Shown: positions 17,849-27,108, numbered from the stretch's first letter. The stretch: 64,000 nt of DNA from Mesorhizobium sp. (GCF_017306585.1 NZ_JAFKIC010000107.1:1-64000); one strand, 5' to 3'. Numbers and translations are program-made. The notes: generated from the sequence alone by a model not told the origin.

Positions 17849-19405
17849 TCAGTTTTTGCTGTCCGTCATCCGAGCGAAGCTTTCCGCGACTGCCAAAACA
17901 GCGGCGTGAATCGGTCCTGCCGTGAGGCTTGGCAGGATCGAGGCGTCGACGACGAAGAGATTGTCGAGCGCCTTGAGCCGCAGATCGGCATCGACGGGGG
18001 CATCCGCGTCCTTGCCCATCCTGCAGGTGCCGCAGGGATGATGGTGGGTGATGACGGCCTTCGCTATGAAATCGTCGATGCTGCTCTTGTCCAGGCCCGC
18101 CGGCAAAAGTTCATGATCGCGCCATTCGCCGAGTTCGTCGTGATGGCCGATCTCTCTCGCCGCCGCCAGGGCCTGGCGAAACAGCGCCCGGTCACGGCCG
18201 GTCTGCAGATAGGCGGGATCGATGATCAGGCGATCGCCCAGTTCCGGTCCGCTGATGCGCACGCTGCCACGGCTCGTCGGATGGGTGATCCCGAAAAGCA
18301 GCGAGTAGGCCGTGCCGGCGGCGGGCGCCTCAAAACACTCCGAGACGATCGGAGCGATGCCGCAGCCGACGACGATCTCCGGCTGGCCGCCGGCCGTGAA
18401 GTCGCCGGCTCGCATATACGCCATCGATTCCGAGTGCTGAAGGCGCGATGGCGGAACCGGCTGGCGCGCGGCGTAAAGGTTGCCGGCACCAAGCAGATGG
18501 TCCTGAAGGTTGCGTCCGATATCGGGCATGTCGATCAGGCAATCCACGTTCGCGTCACGGAGCGTGTCTCGCGGGCCGATTCCTGAACGCATCAACAAGG
18601 CCGGGCTTTCCAGCGACCCGGCGCAAAGCACGATGCGGTCCGCGACGATTTCGGCGGGACCGTCCGGTCCAACCACCTCCAGTGTCCGGACCTTGTTGCC
18701 GTCGAGTTCGAGCCGGCGGACCCTGGATCCCCTGAGGATCGTCAGGTTGGCCCGGCTGCGGACCGTGGGCGTGAGCCAGGCATCCGCGACCGTCACCCGG
18801 CGACCGTCGCGAATGTTGAGGGAATTCGGGGTGACGCCGATCATCTGTCCGCTGTTGTGGCCCTCAAGGCGCGGCAGGCCGAGGGATGCACCGGCTTCGA
18901 TGAAGGCGCGCGCGACCGGGCTGACTTCGTCCGTCGGCAGATGGACCGGCATCGGCCCGCCCTTGCCGTAGAGACCATTGCCGCCGAGCGGATGATCCTC
19001 GTTGGCCTGGAAAGCGGGCAGCAGTCCGTCCCAGCTCCATCTGTTGTCGCCGGTCGCTTCGGCCCAGGCCTGGAAGTCCAGGGGATGACCGCGCATGTAG
19101 CCCATGGCGTGCAGGCAACTGGAGCCGCCCACCACCCGCCCGCGCGCCCAGTGATGCACGCGGCCCGCGGTGCCGGCTTGCGGCTCGGTGCGATAGTCCC
19201 AGTCGTAGCTGCGCCCCTGAAGCGCTGGCCAGGCGGCCGGGTTCCAGATGTCGGGGTCCGACGCCTCTTCGCCTGCCTCGATCAACAGGACGCGGCGGGC
19301 GGAATCCTCACTCAGTCTGGCAGCTAGCAACGCACCGGCCGAGCCGCCGCCGACGATGACGAGATCGGCGTGTTGTTTGCGCTCGGAATTGGCACTGCTC
19401 ATCAT
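17849..19405 (-). CDS. pyridoxine 4-oxidase (GMC flavoprotein)
   Basis: This 518-residue GMC oxidoreductase has the FAD loop VGGGSAGALLAARLSE, the second signature RGRVVGGSSCLHAMGYMRG and the active-site histidine in HHHPCGTCRMG; the usual C-terminal Asn position reads PIHAAV. In M. loti the FAD enzyme oxidising pyridoxine to pyridoxal with O2 is of this family and sits at this position, next to a GntR gene at the edge of the B6 cluster. Context is the main reason for the substrate call. Three start codons in a row (GTG 19408, ATG 19405, ATG 19402) make the first residues uncertain. Confidence 0.82.
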   Translation of the reverse strand: MMSSANSERKQHADLVIVGGGSAGALLAARLSEDSARRVLLIEAGEEASDPDIWNPAAWPALQGRSYDWDYRTEPQAGTAGRVHHWARGRVVGGSSCLHAMGYMRGHPLDFQAWAEATGDNRWSWDGLLPAFQANEDHPLGGNGLYGKGGPMPVHLPTDEVSPVARAFIEAGASLGLPRLEGHNSGQMIGVTPNSLNIRDGRRVTVADAWLTPTVRSRANLTILRGSRVRRLELDGNKVRTLEVVGPDGPAEIVADRIVLCAGSLESPALLMRSGIGPRDTLRDANVDCLIDMPDIGRNLQDHLLGAGNLYAARQPVPPSRLQHSESMAYMRAGDFTAGGQPEIVVGCGIAPIVSECFEAPAAGTAYSLLFGITHPTSRGSVRISGPELGDRLIIDPAYLQTGRDRALFRQALAAAREIGHHDELGEWRDHELLPAGLDKSSIDDFIAKAVITHHHPCGTCRMGKDADAPVDADLRLKALDNLFVVDASILPSLTAGPIHAAVLAVAESFARMTDSKN

Positions 19406-19448
19406 CACTCCATCTGGCGCTTGCTTGTCCGGGTGGCCGGCATGTCTG

Positions 19449-19473
19449 GCGCGGGCATGGTGAAAGCCCGCGC
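19449..19473. other. intergenic hairpin between the GntR and pyridoxine oxidase genes
   Basis: GCGCGGGC and GCCCGCGC form a perfect 8-bp stem with a 9-base loop in the 142-bp gap (19406-19547). No T-run follows on the minus strand, so it is not a convincing terminator. It may affect mRNA processing. Nothing else was recognised in the gap. Confidence 0.35.
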
Positions 19474-19547
19474 AACGCTGCGTTTGGCGGATACGCGATC
19501 CGCAATCTCGGAAGACGTCGAGTTTCCGGCGCCGCCCTTCGAAAAAC

Positions 19548-20219
19548 TCAGACGTCGCTGTCCATGGATATTTTCGCTGCCGCCTTCGCCCGCAGGACGT
19601 GCTGTTTGGAAGCCTTTCGGGCGGCCTTCTCGTCGCCGGCAGCGATGGATTCGAATATCTCCCTCATCTCCGCCAGGCTGCTTTGCGCCCTGCCTTCCAA
19701 TGACATCGACCGTCCCCGGAAGAAGCTGATCCTGGCCACCAGGCCGCGATGGACTTCCTCCAGGATCGGATTGCCGCAATTGGCAAGAATGATCGAATAG
19801 AAGTCGGCTGCGGTCATCACCTGCGCAATGCTGTCATTGCTGGACGCCGCCTCCTCGAAAGCGGAAAGCGATCTCTCGAGTTCACGCAGCTGCGCGGGGG
19901 TAATTCTCGAAGCGCAGCGGCCTGCCGCCTCGACTTCCAGCAGTTCCCGAACCTCGTAGATGGCGGTCGCCACTTCCCAGGAGAGCGCCGGTATCGACGG
20001 TCCGCGATTGGGCACGATCTCGATCAGGCGCTCGGCCTCGAGACTGCGCAGGGCTTCCCTGAGCGAGGGCCTGCTGATGCCCAACTGCGCGCAGAGCTGG
20101 CTTTCGATCAACCGGCTGCCCGGCTGGAACAGCCCGGACAGGATGGCGAGCCGCAGCTTGTCGACAGTCTCCTGCTGCACCGTTCGTGGCGAAATCCGCA
20201 AATTCAGATCTGGCGGCAT
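19548..20219 (-). CDS. GntR-family transcriptional regulator, FCD-type ligand domain
   Basis: A 223-residue regulator: winged helix at residues 15-75 (AILSGLFQPGSRLIESQLCA, then GISRPSLREALRSLEAERL) and an all-helical FCD effector domain at about 90-215. FCD proteins usually bind small organic acids and act as repressors released by ligand. It is divergent from the E2AMS hydrolase/monooxygenase operon and upstream of the pyridoxine oxidase gene, so it is the natural regulator of B6 catabolism. A GntR-type palindrome (TGTCAGACA, 20358-20366) lies in the shared promoter region. Confidence 0.88.
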   Translation of the reverse strand: MPPDLNLRISPRTVQQETVDKLRLAILSGLFQPGSRLIESQLCAQLGISRPSLREALRSLEAERLIEIVPNRGPSIPALSWEVATAIYEVRELLEVEAAGRCASRITPAQLRELERSLSAFEEAASSNDSIAQVMTAADFYSIILANCGNPILEEVHRGLVARISFFRGRSMSLEGRAQSSLAEMREIFESIAAGDEKAARKASKQHVLRAKAAAKISMDSDV

Positions 20220-20331
20220 CGGTTACGTCTCATGGGCGTTGGGGTGATGGGCGCTAGAGTAACGGGCATTGGGGTCACGATCTCACGCATCATATGCGAC
20301 ACCGCAGCCATTGGACAGCAGGAATAGTCAG

Positions 20332-20368
20332 ATTGTCAATTCTCAAGATTGAAAGAATGTCAGACAAT
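20332..20368. promoter_or_regulatory. putative GntR operator in the divergent B6 promoter
   Basis: TGTCAGACA at 20358-20366 is a perfect TGTC-N-GACA palindrome of FCD-GntR type, extended as AATGTCAGACAAT. An ATTGTC half-site at 20332-20337 mirrors the GACAAT at 20363-20368. The site lies 70-105 bp before the E2AMS hydrolase start and about 115-150 bp before the GntR start. No convincing -35/-10 pair was identified nearby. Confidence 0.55.
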
Positions 20369-20438
20369 CCTGTTGACGTGCCCCATCGTTCTATGATCCT
20401 CTTGGGTCAGACGGGTAGCAGTGGTGAGGAACAGACAC

Positions 20439-21269
20439 GTGGCGACAGACATGCCTTCCGGCCAGCCGGGTTCGCGACGCGTCGATACGGGCCGCATCTC
20501 GCTGAATGTCCGCGAGAGAGGCGCCGGCCCGCTGATGCTGTTTTTCCACGGCATTACCTCCAACTCCGCTGTTTTCACGCCCCTGATGGCGCGGCTGTCG
20601 GACCGGTTCACCACCATAGCGGTAGACCAGAGGGGGCATGGCCTCAGCGACAAGCCGGAGACTGGTTACGAGGCTAACGACTATGCCGAGGACATCGCGG
20701 CCCTGATCCGCACGCTCGATCGCGGCCCGGCCATTCTCGTCGGGCATTCGCTCGGCGCCAGGAATTCCGTGACGGCGGCGGCGAAGTATCCGAACCTGGT
20801 GCGCTCGGTCGTCGCGATCGACTTCACGCCTTATATCGAGGTTGAAGCGCTGGACGCGCTGGAAGCCCGGGTGAATGCGGGTAGCCAACTTTTCGACAAT
20901 CTCGGGGCCGTCGAGGCTTACCTTGCCGGCCGCTATGTGAACATACCCGCCGCTGCCATCAGGATCAGGGCCGAAAGCGGCTATCAGGCGGTCGATGGCG
21001 GCCTGCGTCCCCTGGCTTCGCCAACGGCGATGGCGCAGACCGCCAAAGGGCTGCGGGCCGACCTAGTTCCCGCCTACCGGGACGTGACGAAGCCTGTGCT
21101 CATCGTTCGCGGCGAGGCGAGCAAGCTGGTTTCAGCGGCGGCGCTGGAAAAGACCAGCCGGTTGCGCCCCGATCTGCCCGTCGTCGTCGTTCCGGGCGCC
21201 GACCACTATGTCAACGAGGTGTCTCCCGAGATCACTCTGAGAGCCATCACCAATTTCATCGATGCCTGA
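20439..21269 (+). CDS. 2-(acetamidomethylene)succinate hydrolase (alpha/beta hydrolase)
   Basis: The last step of B6 degradation: hydrolysis of (E)-2-(acetamidomethylene)succinate to succinic semialdehyde, acetate, ammonia and CO2. The 276-residue protein has the oxyanion-hole FFHGITSNS, the nucleophile elbow VGHSLGA (Ser near 104), DFTP for the acid region and the C-terminal catalytic His in GADHYVNE. GTG 20439 was chosen for the GAGGA site 8 bases upstream; GTG 20421 and ATG 20451 are alternatives. It precedes the ring-opening monooxygenase gene by 40 bp, the gene order known from M. loti. Confidence 0.88.
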   Translation: MATDMPSGQPGSRRVDTGRISLNVRERGAGPLMLFFHGITSNSAVFTPLMARLSDRFTTIAVDQRGHGLSDKPETGYEANDYAEDIAALIRTLDRGPAILVGHSLGARNSVTAAAKYPNLVRSVVAIDFTPYIEVEALDALEARVNAGSQLFDNLGAVEAYLAGRYVNIPAAAIRIRAESGYQAVDGGLRPLASPTAMAQTAKGLRADLVPAYRDVTKPVLIVRGEASKLVSAAALEKTSRLRPDLPVVVVPGADHYVNEVSPEITLRAITNFIDA

Positions 21270-21309
21270 CGGCAAATCGCCGTCCCTTGGTACGCAGCAG
21301 GATCAGAAA

Positions 21310-22449
21310 ATGGCCAATGTAAACACGAGTTCGGGTAAAACGCGTTGTGCCGAGGTTGCCGGCGGCGGCTTTGCCGGCCTGACAGCCGCCATTGCTCTCA
21401 GGCAGAACGGCTGGGACGTCAGGCTGCACGAAAAGAGCGCCGAACTCAGGGCTTTCGGCGCGGGCATCTATCTCTGGCACAACGGGCTTCGCGTGCTTGA
21501 GGGAGTGGGCGCGCTGGACGAGGTCCTGCAGGGTTCGCATACGCCGCCGACCTACGAAACCTGGATGCACAACAAGTCGGTGTCCAAGGAGACGTTCAAC
21601 GGCCTTCCCTGGCGCATCATGACCCGCAGCCATCTGCACAATGCGCTGGTCAACCGGGCTCGCGCCGTGGGTGTCGATATCAGAGCCAACTCCGAAGCGG
21701 TCGCCGCCGATCCGGAAGGCCGCCTGACCCTGCAGACCGGCGAGGTTCTCGAAGCCGACCTCATTGTCGGCGCCGACGGCGTCGGTTCCAAGGTCCGCGA
21801 TTCCATCGGCTTCAAGCAGGACCGGTGGATTTCCAAGGACGGCCTCATCCGGCTGATCGTGCCGCGCATGAAGAAAGAACTCGGCCATGGCGAATGGGAC
21901 AACACCATCGACATGTGGAATTTCTGGCCGCGTGTGCAGCGCATTCTCTACTCGCCCTGCAACGAGAACGAGCTCTATCTGGGCCTGATGGCGCCGGCCG
22001 CCGATCCCCGCGGATCGCGCGTGCCGATCGATCTCGAAGTCTGGGTCGAGATGTTCCCGTTCCTGGAGCCCTGCCTGATCGAGGCGGCGAAGCTGCAGAC
22101 CGCCCGGTACGACAAGTACGAAACGACCAAGCTGGACAGCTGGACGAGAGGCAAGGTGGCCCTTGTGGGAGACGCCGCGCATGCGATGTGCCCGGCTCTC
22201 GCCCAGGGCGCCGGCTGCGCCATGGTCAACGCCTTCAGCCTGTCGCAGGATCTGGAAGCAGGCTCATCGGTCGAGGACGCGCTCGTCGCTTGGGAACAGC
22301 GTATCCGCCCAATCACCGATCGCTGCCAGGCCCTGTCCGGCGACTATGCGGCGAACCGTTCGCTGTCCAAGGGGAACATGTTCACACCGGCCGCGCTGGA
22401 AGCCGCGCGCTACGACCCGCTGCGCCGTGTCTTTTCATGGCCGCAGTAG
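21310..22449 (+). CDS. 3-hydroxy-2-methylpyridine-5-carboxylate monooxygenase (ring-opening, FAD)
   Basis: This 379-residue class A flavin monooxygenase (MHPCO) hydroxylates and opens the pyridine ring, giving 2-(acetamidomethylene)succinate. It shows the FAD loop EVAGGGFAGLTAAIAL, the DG motif LIVGADGVGSKVRD and the GD motif ALVGDAAHAMCPAL. Length and sequence agree closely with what I recall of the crystallised M. loti enzyme, including GAGIYLWHNGLRVLEG. ATG 21310 (MANVN) has AGGA upstream; the frame is open to 21262 but that would overlap the previous gene. A 17-bp triple repeat covers its stop codon. Confidence 0.95.
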   Translation: MANVNTSSGKTRCAEVAGGGFAGLTAAIALRQNGWDVRLHEKSAELRAFGAGIYLWHNGLRVLEGVGALDEVLQGSHTPPTYETWMHNKSVSKETFNGLPWRIMTRSHLHNALVNRARAVGVDIRANSEAVAADPEGRLTLQTGEVLEADLIVGADGVGSKVRDSIGFKQDRWISKDGLIRLIVPRMKKELGHGEWDNTIDMWNFWPRVQRILYSPCNENELYLGLMAPAADPRGSRVPIDLEVWVEMFPFLEPCLIEAAKLQTARYDKYETTKLDSWTRGKVALVGDAAHAMCPALAQGAGCAMVNAFSLSQDLEAGSSVEDALVAWEQRIRPITDRCQALSGDYAANRSLSKGNMFTPAALEAARYDPLRRVFSWPQ

Positions 22450-22490
22450 TGTTTGGGCCGCAATAGAGTTTGGGCCGCAATAGAGCGCGG
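22440..22490. repeat. three tandem 17-bp units across the monooxygenase stop codon
   Basis: Units at 22440-22456, 22457-22473 and 22474-22490 share GCCGCAATAGAGTTTGG with small changes (GCAGTAGTG in the first, GCGCGG ending in the third). The first unit contains the TAG stop of the ring-opening monooxygenase. Slippage duplication at a gene end is the simplest explanation. Confidence 0.85.
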
Positions 22491-22516
22491 ACAGGCCGGC
22501 CAACGATTTAATCGGC

Positions 22517-22535
22517 GCGCGCATGAGATGCGCGC
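22517..22535 (+). other. hairpin before the AA_synth-family gene
   Basis: GCGCGCAT-GAG-ATGCGCGC is a perfect 8-bp stem with a 3-base loop, 18 bp before the next ATG and just ahead of its AGGAGA ribosome site. No T-run follows. It may stabilise or attenuate the downstream message. Confidence 0.4.
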
Positions 22536-22553
22536 TCCCTTCAGGAGATAGAG

Positions 22554-23144
22554 ATGAATTATTCCAGTGCAGTCGAACGGGATTACGATGTCCGGGGGTG
22601 GTACGCGTCGGTCCAGGAGAGCCGCCATGATGGCGGCGCTCCTGGACAGGCGCTGGTCAAGATCGCGACAGGCGTCGTCATCCGCAACCCGTACGCCGGC
22701 AAGTTCGTCGCCGAATTGTCCGATCTGACCGGTCCGAGCGCGGCTATCGGCCATGCGCTTGGTGAGCGCGCCGTGGCGCTGCTCGGCAACAGGCCGGTCG
22801 AGAGCTATGGCAAGGGCGGCATCGCGGGCACGTCGGGCGAACAGGAACATGTCGTCGCCTGCATCACGACTGTATTCGGCGATCCGCTGCGCGAGCAGGT
22901 GGGCGGCGGCAAGGCCTGGATCTCGTCGGTCAGCAAGGTCGCGGTGGCCGGCACCACTATCGACATTCCGCTCGCCCACAAGGACGAGCTCTATATCCGT
23001 TCCCACTACGATGCCGTCACCTTCTCCGTGCCGGATGCGCCGCGTCCGGACGAACTGCTGATCTGCATCGCCGTCGCATCGGGCCCGCGCGTGCATCAGC
23101 GCGTCGGCGGCAAAACCGTCGCCGACCTGAAGGCTGGCGTCTAG
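22554..23144 (+). CDS. amino acid synthesis (AA_synth, DUF1185-type) family protein, role unknown
   Basis: A 196-residue protein resembling the 'amino acid synthesis' family (PF06684 type), whose biochemical function is not established. Visible features are GVVIRNPYAGKFVAELSDL, the Gly-rich YGKGGIAGTSGEQEH and a C-terminal DELLICIAVASGPRVHQRVGG. It is cytoplasmic, with no signal peptide. It sits inside the B6 operon between the ring-opening monooxygenase and a PEBP-family gene, yet no step of the known pathway lacks an enzyme. It may act on an unstable intermediate or on a related substrate. AGGAGA precedes the ATG. Confidence 0.72.
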   Translation: MNYSSAVERDYDVRGWYASVQESRHDGGAPGQALVKIATGVVIRNPYAGKFVAELSDLTGPSAAIGHALGERAVALLGNRPVESYGKGGIAGTSGEQEHVVACITTVFGDPLREQVGGGKAWISSVSKVAVAGTTIDIPLAHKDELYIRSHYDAVTFSVPDAPRPDELLICIAVASGPRVHQRVGGKTVADLKAGV

Positions 23145-23174
23145 TTTCACCGAAATCGCTCAAGGACGAATTCA

Positions 23175-23633
23175 ATGCCCCTGAATATCAAGGACCTCAA
23201 GATAACATCGGTTGATTTCCAGCCGCTCGGAAAACTGCGCGACGAGCACGCGGGCGACAAGGGCAACGTGCTGCCCCGGCTCAAAGTCAGTGGCGTTCCG
23301 GCGGGGACGACGGAACTGGCGGTCATCTGCCATGATCCGGACGCGCCGCTCGCCAATGGTTTCACACACTGGGTCGTCTACGGCATCGATCCCTCGACCA
23401 CCGACCTTTCGGACGCGCAGGAAAAGTTCCGCGTCGGTCCCAACGGCGCCGGCCACAAGCAGTATTACGGTCCCCAGCCGCCGGCTGGCCACGGTGAGCA
23501 TCACTACTATTTCTGGGTCTACGCCCTCGACACCAAGGTCGAAGGGACGCCCACCCGGGAGGAGTTCCTGGCAAAATACGCCGATAACATCATCGAGCAG
23601 AACCGGATCGTCGGGCTCTACGAGAACAAGTGA
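23175..23633 (+). CDS. YbhB/YbcL-type Raf kinase inhibitor-like (PEBP) protein
   Basis: A 152-residue cytoplasmic protein of the phosphatidylethanolamine-binding protein family. The motifs are AVICHDPDAPLANGFTHWVVYGI (the DPDxP...HW core) and YYGPQPPAGHGEHHYYFWVYAL (the GPxPPxG...H ligand loop). Bacterial members have no settled role; the pocket binds small anionic ligands. It lies 31 bp after the AA_synth gene and 69 bp before the HMPDC decarboxylase gene. Its place in a catabolic operon suggests binding of an anionic pathway intermediate, which is inference. Confidence 0.85.
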   Translation: MPLNIKDLKITSVDFQPLGKLRDEHAGDKGNVLPRLKVSGVPAGTTELAVICHDPDAPLANGFTHWVVYGIDPSTTDLSDAQEKFRVGPNGAGHKQYYGPQPPAGHGEHHYYFWVYALDTKVEGTPTREEFLAKYADNIIEQNRIVGLYENK

Positions 23634-23702
23634 AATCCGCGGCGTCGGCGGCCGATAACAATAACAAGAATGGCCGCCACCGCCGCAATGGGAGAATTGG
23701 AA

Positions 23703-24425
23703 ATGACAGACAGCAACCCCGCGCGCCAGAAGCTCTTCGGAGAGCTGGTTACCGCCACCAAGATCCTTCTGAACGAAGGCATCATGGATACGTTCGGGCA
23801 CATCAGCGTCCGTGACCCCGAGGATCCCGAAAGCTTCTTCCTGGCGCAGAAGCTCGCTCCGAGCCTGATCACCGTCGAAGACATCCAACGCTTCAACCTG
23901 GATGGCGAGACCTCGGACAACCGGCCATCCTATCTCGAGCGCTATATCCACAGCGAGATCTACAAGGCGCGGCCCGACGTCCAGTGCGTGCTCCACACCC
24001 ACTCTCCGGCCGTGCTGCCCTACTGCTTCGTTGATACGCCGCTTCGGCCGGTCACCCATATGGGCGCGTTCATCGGCGAGTCCGTCCCGGTCTACGAAAT
24101 CCGCGACAAGCATGGCGACGCGACCGATCTCTTCGGCGGCAGCCACGACGTCTGCGCGGATATCGCCGAAAGTCTCGGCAAACAGACCGTGGTCCTGATG
24201 GCGCGGCATGGCGTCGTCAATGTCGGCAACTCCGTGCGCGAGGTCGTCTTCCGCGCCTTCTATCTCGAGCAGGAAGCGAAGGCGCTCACGGCCGGCCTGC
24301 AGATCGGCAAGGTCAAATATCTGTCGCCGGGCGAGATCAAGACGGCGGGAAAACTCGTCGGCGCCCAGATCGACCGTGGATGGAATCACTGGTCGCAGCG
24401 TCTGAGAGAGGCTGGCCTGGTCTAG
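23703..24425 (+). CDS. 3-hydroxy-2-methylpyridine-4,5-dicarboxylate 4-decarboxylase (class II aldolase fold)
   Basis: This 240-residue protein of the class II aldolase/adducin family removes the 4-carboxylate from the pyridine dicarboxylate, giving the monooxygenase substrate. Metal-binding histidines are visible in [13 protein letters not shown] and [10 protein letters not shown], and [10 protein letters not shown] is the family N-terminal motif. The M. loti enzyme is metal dependent and of this family. ATG 23703 has GGAGAA upstream; an earlier in-frame ATG at 23670 has none. The pathway setting makes the call firm. Confidence 0.9.
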   Translation: MTDSNPARQKLFGELVTATKILLNEGIMDTFGHISVRDPEDPESFFLAQKLAPSLITVEDIQRFNLDGETSDNRPSYLERYIHSEIYKARPDVQCVLHTHSPAVLPYCFVDTPLRPVTHMGAFIGESVPVYEIRDKHGDATDLFGGSHDVCADIAESLGKQTVVLMARHGVVNVGNSVREVVFRAFYLEQEAKALTAGLQIGKVKYLSPGEIKTAGKLVGAQIDRGWNHWSQRLREAGLV

Positions 24426-24509
24426 CGCCGGCGGGCCTCAGGAATAGCTGGATCATCCGAGCGCATGCCCTGATGATCCAGGCCCGGTTTCAACAGTTCC
24501 CTGGCGCAT

Positions 24510-26177
24510 ATGAGCCGGACCAAGGCAGTGAAACAGACAATGCCGCACGCTGAAAGCTACGACTACATCATCGTTGGGGCCGGATCGGCCGGTTGCGTGC
24601 TGGCCAACCGGCTGAGCGCCGATCCCAAATGCTCGGTGCTGTTGCTGGAGGCCGGCGGCTGGGACCGCGATCCGATGATCCACATTCCGCTCGGATGGGG
24701 AAAGATCCTGACCGAGCGGCGCCATGACTGGATGTATTTCTGCGAGCCGGAAGACAATGTCGGCGGGCGCAAGGTCGAGTGCGCACGGGGCAAGGTCATC
24801 GGTGGCTCGTCGTCGACCAACGCCATGGCCTATGTGCGCGGCAATCGCGGCGATTACGATCGCTGGGCGGCCTCGGGCCTCAGCGACTGGTCGTATGAGA
24901 AAGTACTGCCCTATTTCCGCAAGCAGGAAAGCTGGGAAGGCGGCGAGAGCAAATTTCGCGGCGGCTCCGGCCCGCTAACCACGCAGTTCTGCCGCTACAA
25001 GGACACGCTGATCGACGCCTTCGCGCAGGCCAGCGTGCAGGCGGGCTACGAACAGACGAGCGATTACAATGGCGAGCGGCAGGAAGGGTTCGGCCGCCTG
25101 CAGATGACGATCTCGAAAGGCCGGCGCTGTTCGACCGCGACCGCCTATCTGCGGCCGGTGCTGAAGCGCCCCAACCTGACGGTGCTGACGGAAGCCAGCG
25201 CGACCAAGATCGTGCTCGAAGGCGCTCGGGCGACAGGCGTTACCATCAGCCATCAGGGAAGCGAGCGCACGGTCGTTGCCCGCAGGGAAGTGCTGCTTTC
25301 CGGCGGTGTGATCAACACGCCGCAACTGATGATGCTGTCGGGGATAGGCGCGCAGGATGAGCTTGCCGCGCAGGGCATCCAGACGCGGGTGAACCTGCCC
25401 GCGGTCGGCAAGAACCTGCAGGACCATGTCTCGGTCATTCTCATGTACCGGCGCCGGGCGCCGGGCGGTCCGTTCCTGCGCAATATGCGTGCCGACAGGA
25501 TCGGTCTGGATTTCGCCAAAACCTATCTGACGGGTCATGGGTTCTCGGCCGACGTGCCTGGTGGCGTCGTCGCCTTCCTGAAGAGCGGACCGGAGCGGCC
25601 ATTGCCGGATGTGCAATTGCTGTTCACGGCGGCGCCTCTTGCCGCGTGGCCCTATTTCAAGCCGTTCAAGGCGCCGTTCCCGGACGGCTTCGCGACGCGG
25701 ATCGTGGCGACGCAGCCCGAGAGCCGGGGCGCGGTGAAACTGGCCTCGGCCGATCCCGCAGCGGCGCCGCTGATTCACCAGAATTTCCTTGCCTCGCCCA
25801 AGGACTGGGAATCGCTGCGGGCCGGATTCCGGGTGGCGAGAAACCTCGCCTCGCAGCCTTCCATGCAGCCCTTCATCCAGGCGGAGTTCTTTCCCGGACC
25901 GAAGTGCCAGAGCGACGACGAGATCGACGAGCATATCCGCAAGACCTCCATCACCGTGCACCATCCGGCCGGGACGTGCCGCATGGGAGCCGACGAGGCC
26001 TCGGTCGTCGATCCGCAATTGCGCGTTCGCGGCGTCGCCGGCCTGAGGGTGGTGGACGCCTCCGTGATGCCCGACCTGGTCTGCGGAAACATCAACGCGG
26101 CGGTGATCATGATTGCCGAAAAAGCCGCCGACCTCATCGCGGCATCAAACATGGCAATGGAAAGCAGGGCAGCGTGA
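24510..26177 (+). CDS. 4-pyridoxate dehydrogenase (GMC flavoprotein)
   Basis: A 555-residue GMC oxidoreductase that oxidises the 5-hydroxymethyl of 4-pyridoxic acid to the aldehyde; the M. loti enzyme is membrane-associated and uses FAD. Features are [50 protein letters not shown] with the catalytic His, and [16 protein letters not shown] with the partner Asn. A second in-frame ATG at 24540 may be the real start. Its stop overlaps the next gene start (TGATG), which couples it to the enzyme that consumes its product. Confidence 0.9.
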   Translation: MSRTKAVKQTMPHAESYDYIIVGAGSAGCVLANRLSADPKCSVLLLEAGGWDRDPMIHIPLGWGKILTERRHDWMYFCEPEDNVGGRKVECARGKVIGGSSSTNAMAYVRGNRGDYDRWAASGLSDWSYEKVLPYFRKQESWEGGESKFRGGSGPLTTQFCRYKDTLIDAFAQASVQAGYEQTSDYNGERQEGFGRLQMTISKGRRCSTATAYLRPVLKRPNLTVLTEASATKIVLEGARATGVTISHQGSERTVVARREVLLSGGVINTPQLMMLSGIGAQDELAAQGIQTRVNLPAVGKNLQDHVSVILMYRRRAPGGPFLRNMRADRIGLDFAKTYLTGHGFSADVPGGVVAFLKSGPERPLPDVQLLFTAAPLAAWPYFKPFKAPFPDGFATRIVATQPESRGAVKLASADPAAAPLIHQNFLASPKDWESLRAGFRVARNLASQPSMQPFIQAEFFPGPKCQSDDEIDEHIRKTSITVHHPAGTCRMGADEASVVDPQLRVRGVAGLRVVDASVMPDLVCGNINAAVIMIAEKAADLIAASNMAMESRAA

Positions 26178-27106
26178 TGATCAGACGTATCGCCATCATC
26201 GGTCTGGGCACGATGGGGCCGGGCATGGCCGCCCGGCTCGCCAGGGGTGGCCTGCAGGTCGTCGCCTACGACGTTGCGCCTGCGGCGATCGAACGCGCGG
26301 GCACCATGCTTGGCGTTGCGGAAGGCGTCCTCGATTCCCTCGGCATAACGCCGCCGGCATCCGGCGCTGGAACGGTCCGCTTCACCGACGACATCGCCGA
26401 CGCTGTGTCGGGCGCCGACCTTGTCATCGAGAACGTTCCCGAGAACATCTCGATCAAGGCCGATGTCTATCGCACCATCGACGGCCTGATCGGGCCGGAG
26501 ACCATCGTTGCTTCGGACACGTCAGGCATCCCGATCACCAAGCTGCAGGCGCATATCTCGCATCCGGAGCGGATGGTGGGCATGCACTGGTCGAACCCGC
26601 CGCACATCATCCCGATGATCGAGGTGATCGCAGGCGAGAAGACCGCGCCTGAGATCGTGACTGTCATCCGCGACCTGATCCGCTCGATCGGCCTGCTCCC
26701 TGTCGTGGTGAAGAAGGATGTCCCCGGCTTCGTCGAAAACCGCGTGCTCTACGCGCTGCTGCGCGAGGCGGTCGACCTCGTCGAGCGCGGCGTCATCGAG
26801 CCTGAGGACCTCGACACATGCGTGTCCTGGGGCATCGGCTACAAGATCGCCGTGATCGGGCCGATGGCGCTGCTCGATATGGCTGGCCTCGATATCTACA
26901 AGTCGGTCTCGTCCTTCCTCAACGCCGATCTCTCCAATCGCGACGATGTCGCGGCCATGGTGCTGGAAAAGACCAACGCCTCGAAGTTCGGCATCAAGTC
27001 GGGCGAGGGGATGTTTTCCTACACGCCCGAGAAGATCAAGGCGCTGCAGGGCGAGCGGGCGCGCAAGCTCGTCGCGGTGCGGCGCATCCTGGAGGGCCGG
27101 GACTAG
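26177..27106 (+). CDS. 5-formyl-3-hydroxy-2-methylpyridine-4-carboxylate 5-dehydrogenase
   Basis: A 309-residue member of the 3-hydroxyacyl-CoA dehydrogenase family, unusual because it oxidises an aldehyde with NAD rather than a hydroxyacyl-CoA. The Rossmann loop IIGLGTMGPGMAARL is at residues 7-21, and the active-site MHWSNPPH places the catalytic histidine at residue 137, the position known in the M. loti enzyme. The C-terminal domain has VPGFVENRVLYALLREA. It overlaps the previous gene by one base and ends 2 bp before the ATPase gene, so enzymes and importer are one transcript. Confidence 0.93.
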   Translation: MIRRIAIIGLGTMGPGMAARLARGGLQVVAYDVAPAAIERAGTMLGVAEGVLDSLGITPPASGAGTVRFTDDIADAVSGADLVIENVPENISIKADVYRTIDGLIGPETIVASDTSGIPITKLQAHISHPERMVGMHWSNPPHIIPMIEVIAGEKTAPEIVTVIRDLIRSIGLLPVVVKKDVPGFVENRVLYALLREAVDLVERGVIEPEDLDTCVSWGIGYKIAVIGPMALLDMAGLDIYKSVSSFLNADLSNRDDVAAMVLEKTNASKFGIKSGEGMFSYTPEKIKALQGERARKLVAVRRILEGRD

Positions 27107-27108
27107 CC

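Noticed and set aside
20373-20397. TTGACG ... TATGAT as a sigma-70 promoter for the B6 hydrolase operon
   Set aside because: The spacing is only 13 bp, too short for a normal promoter, so it was not listed.
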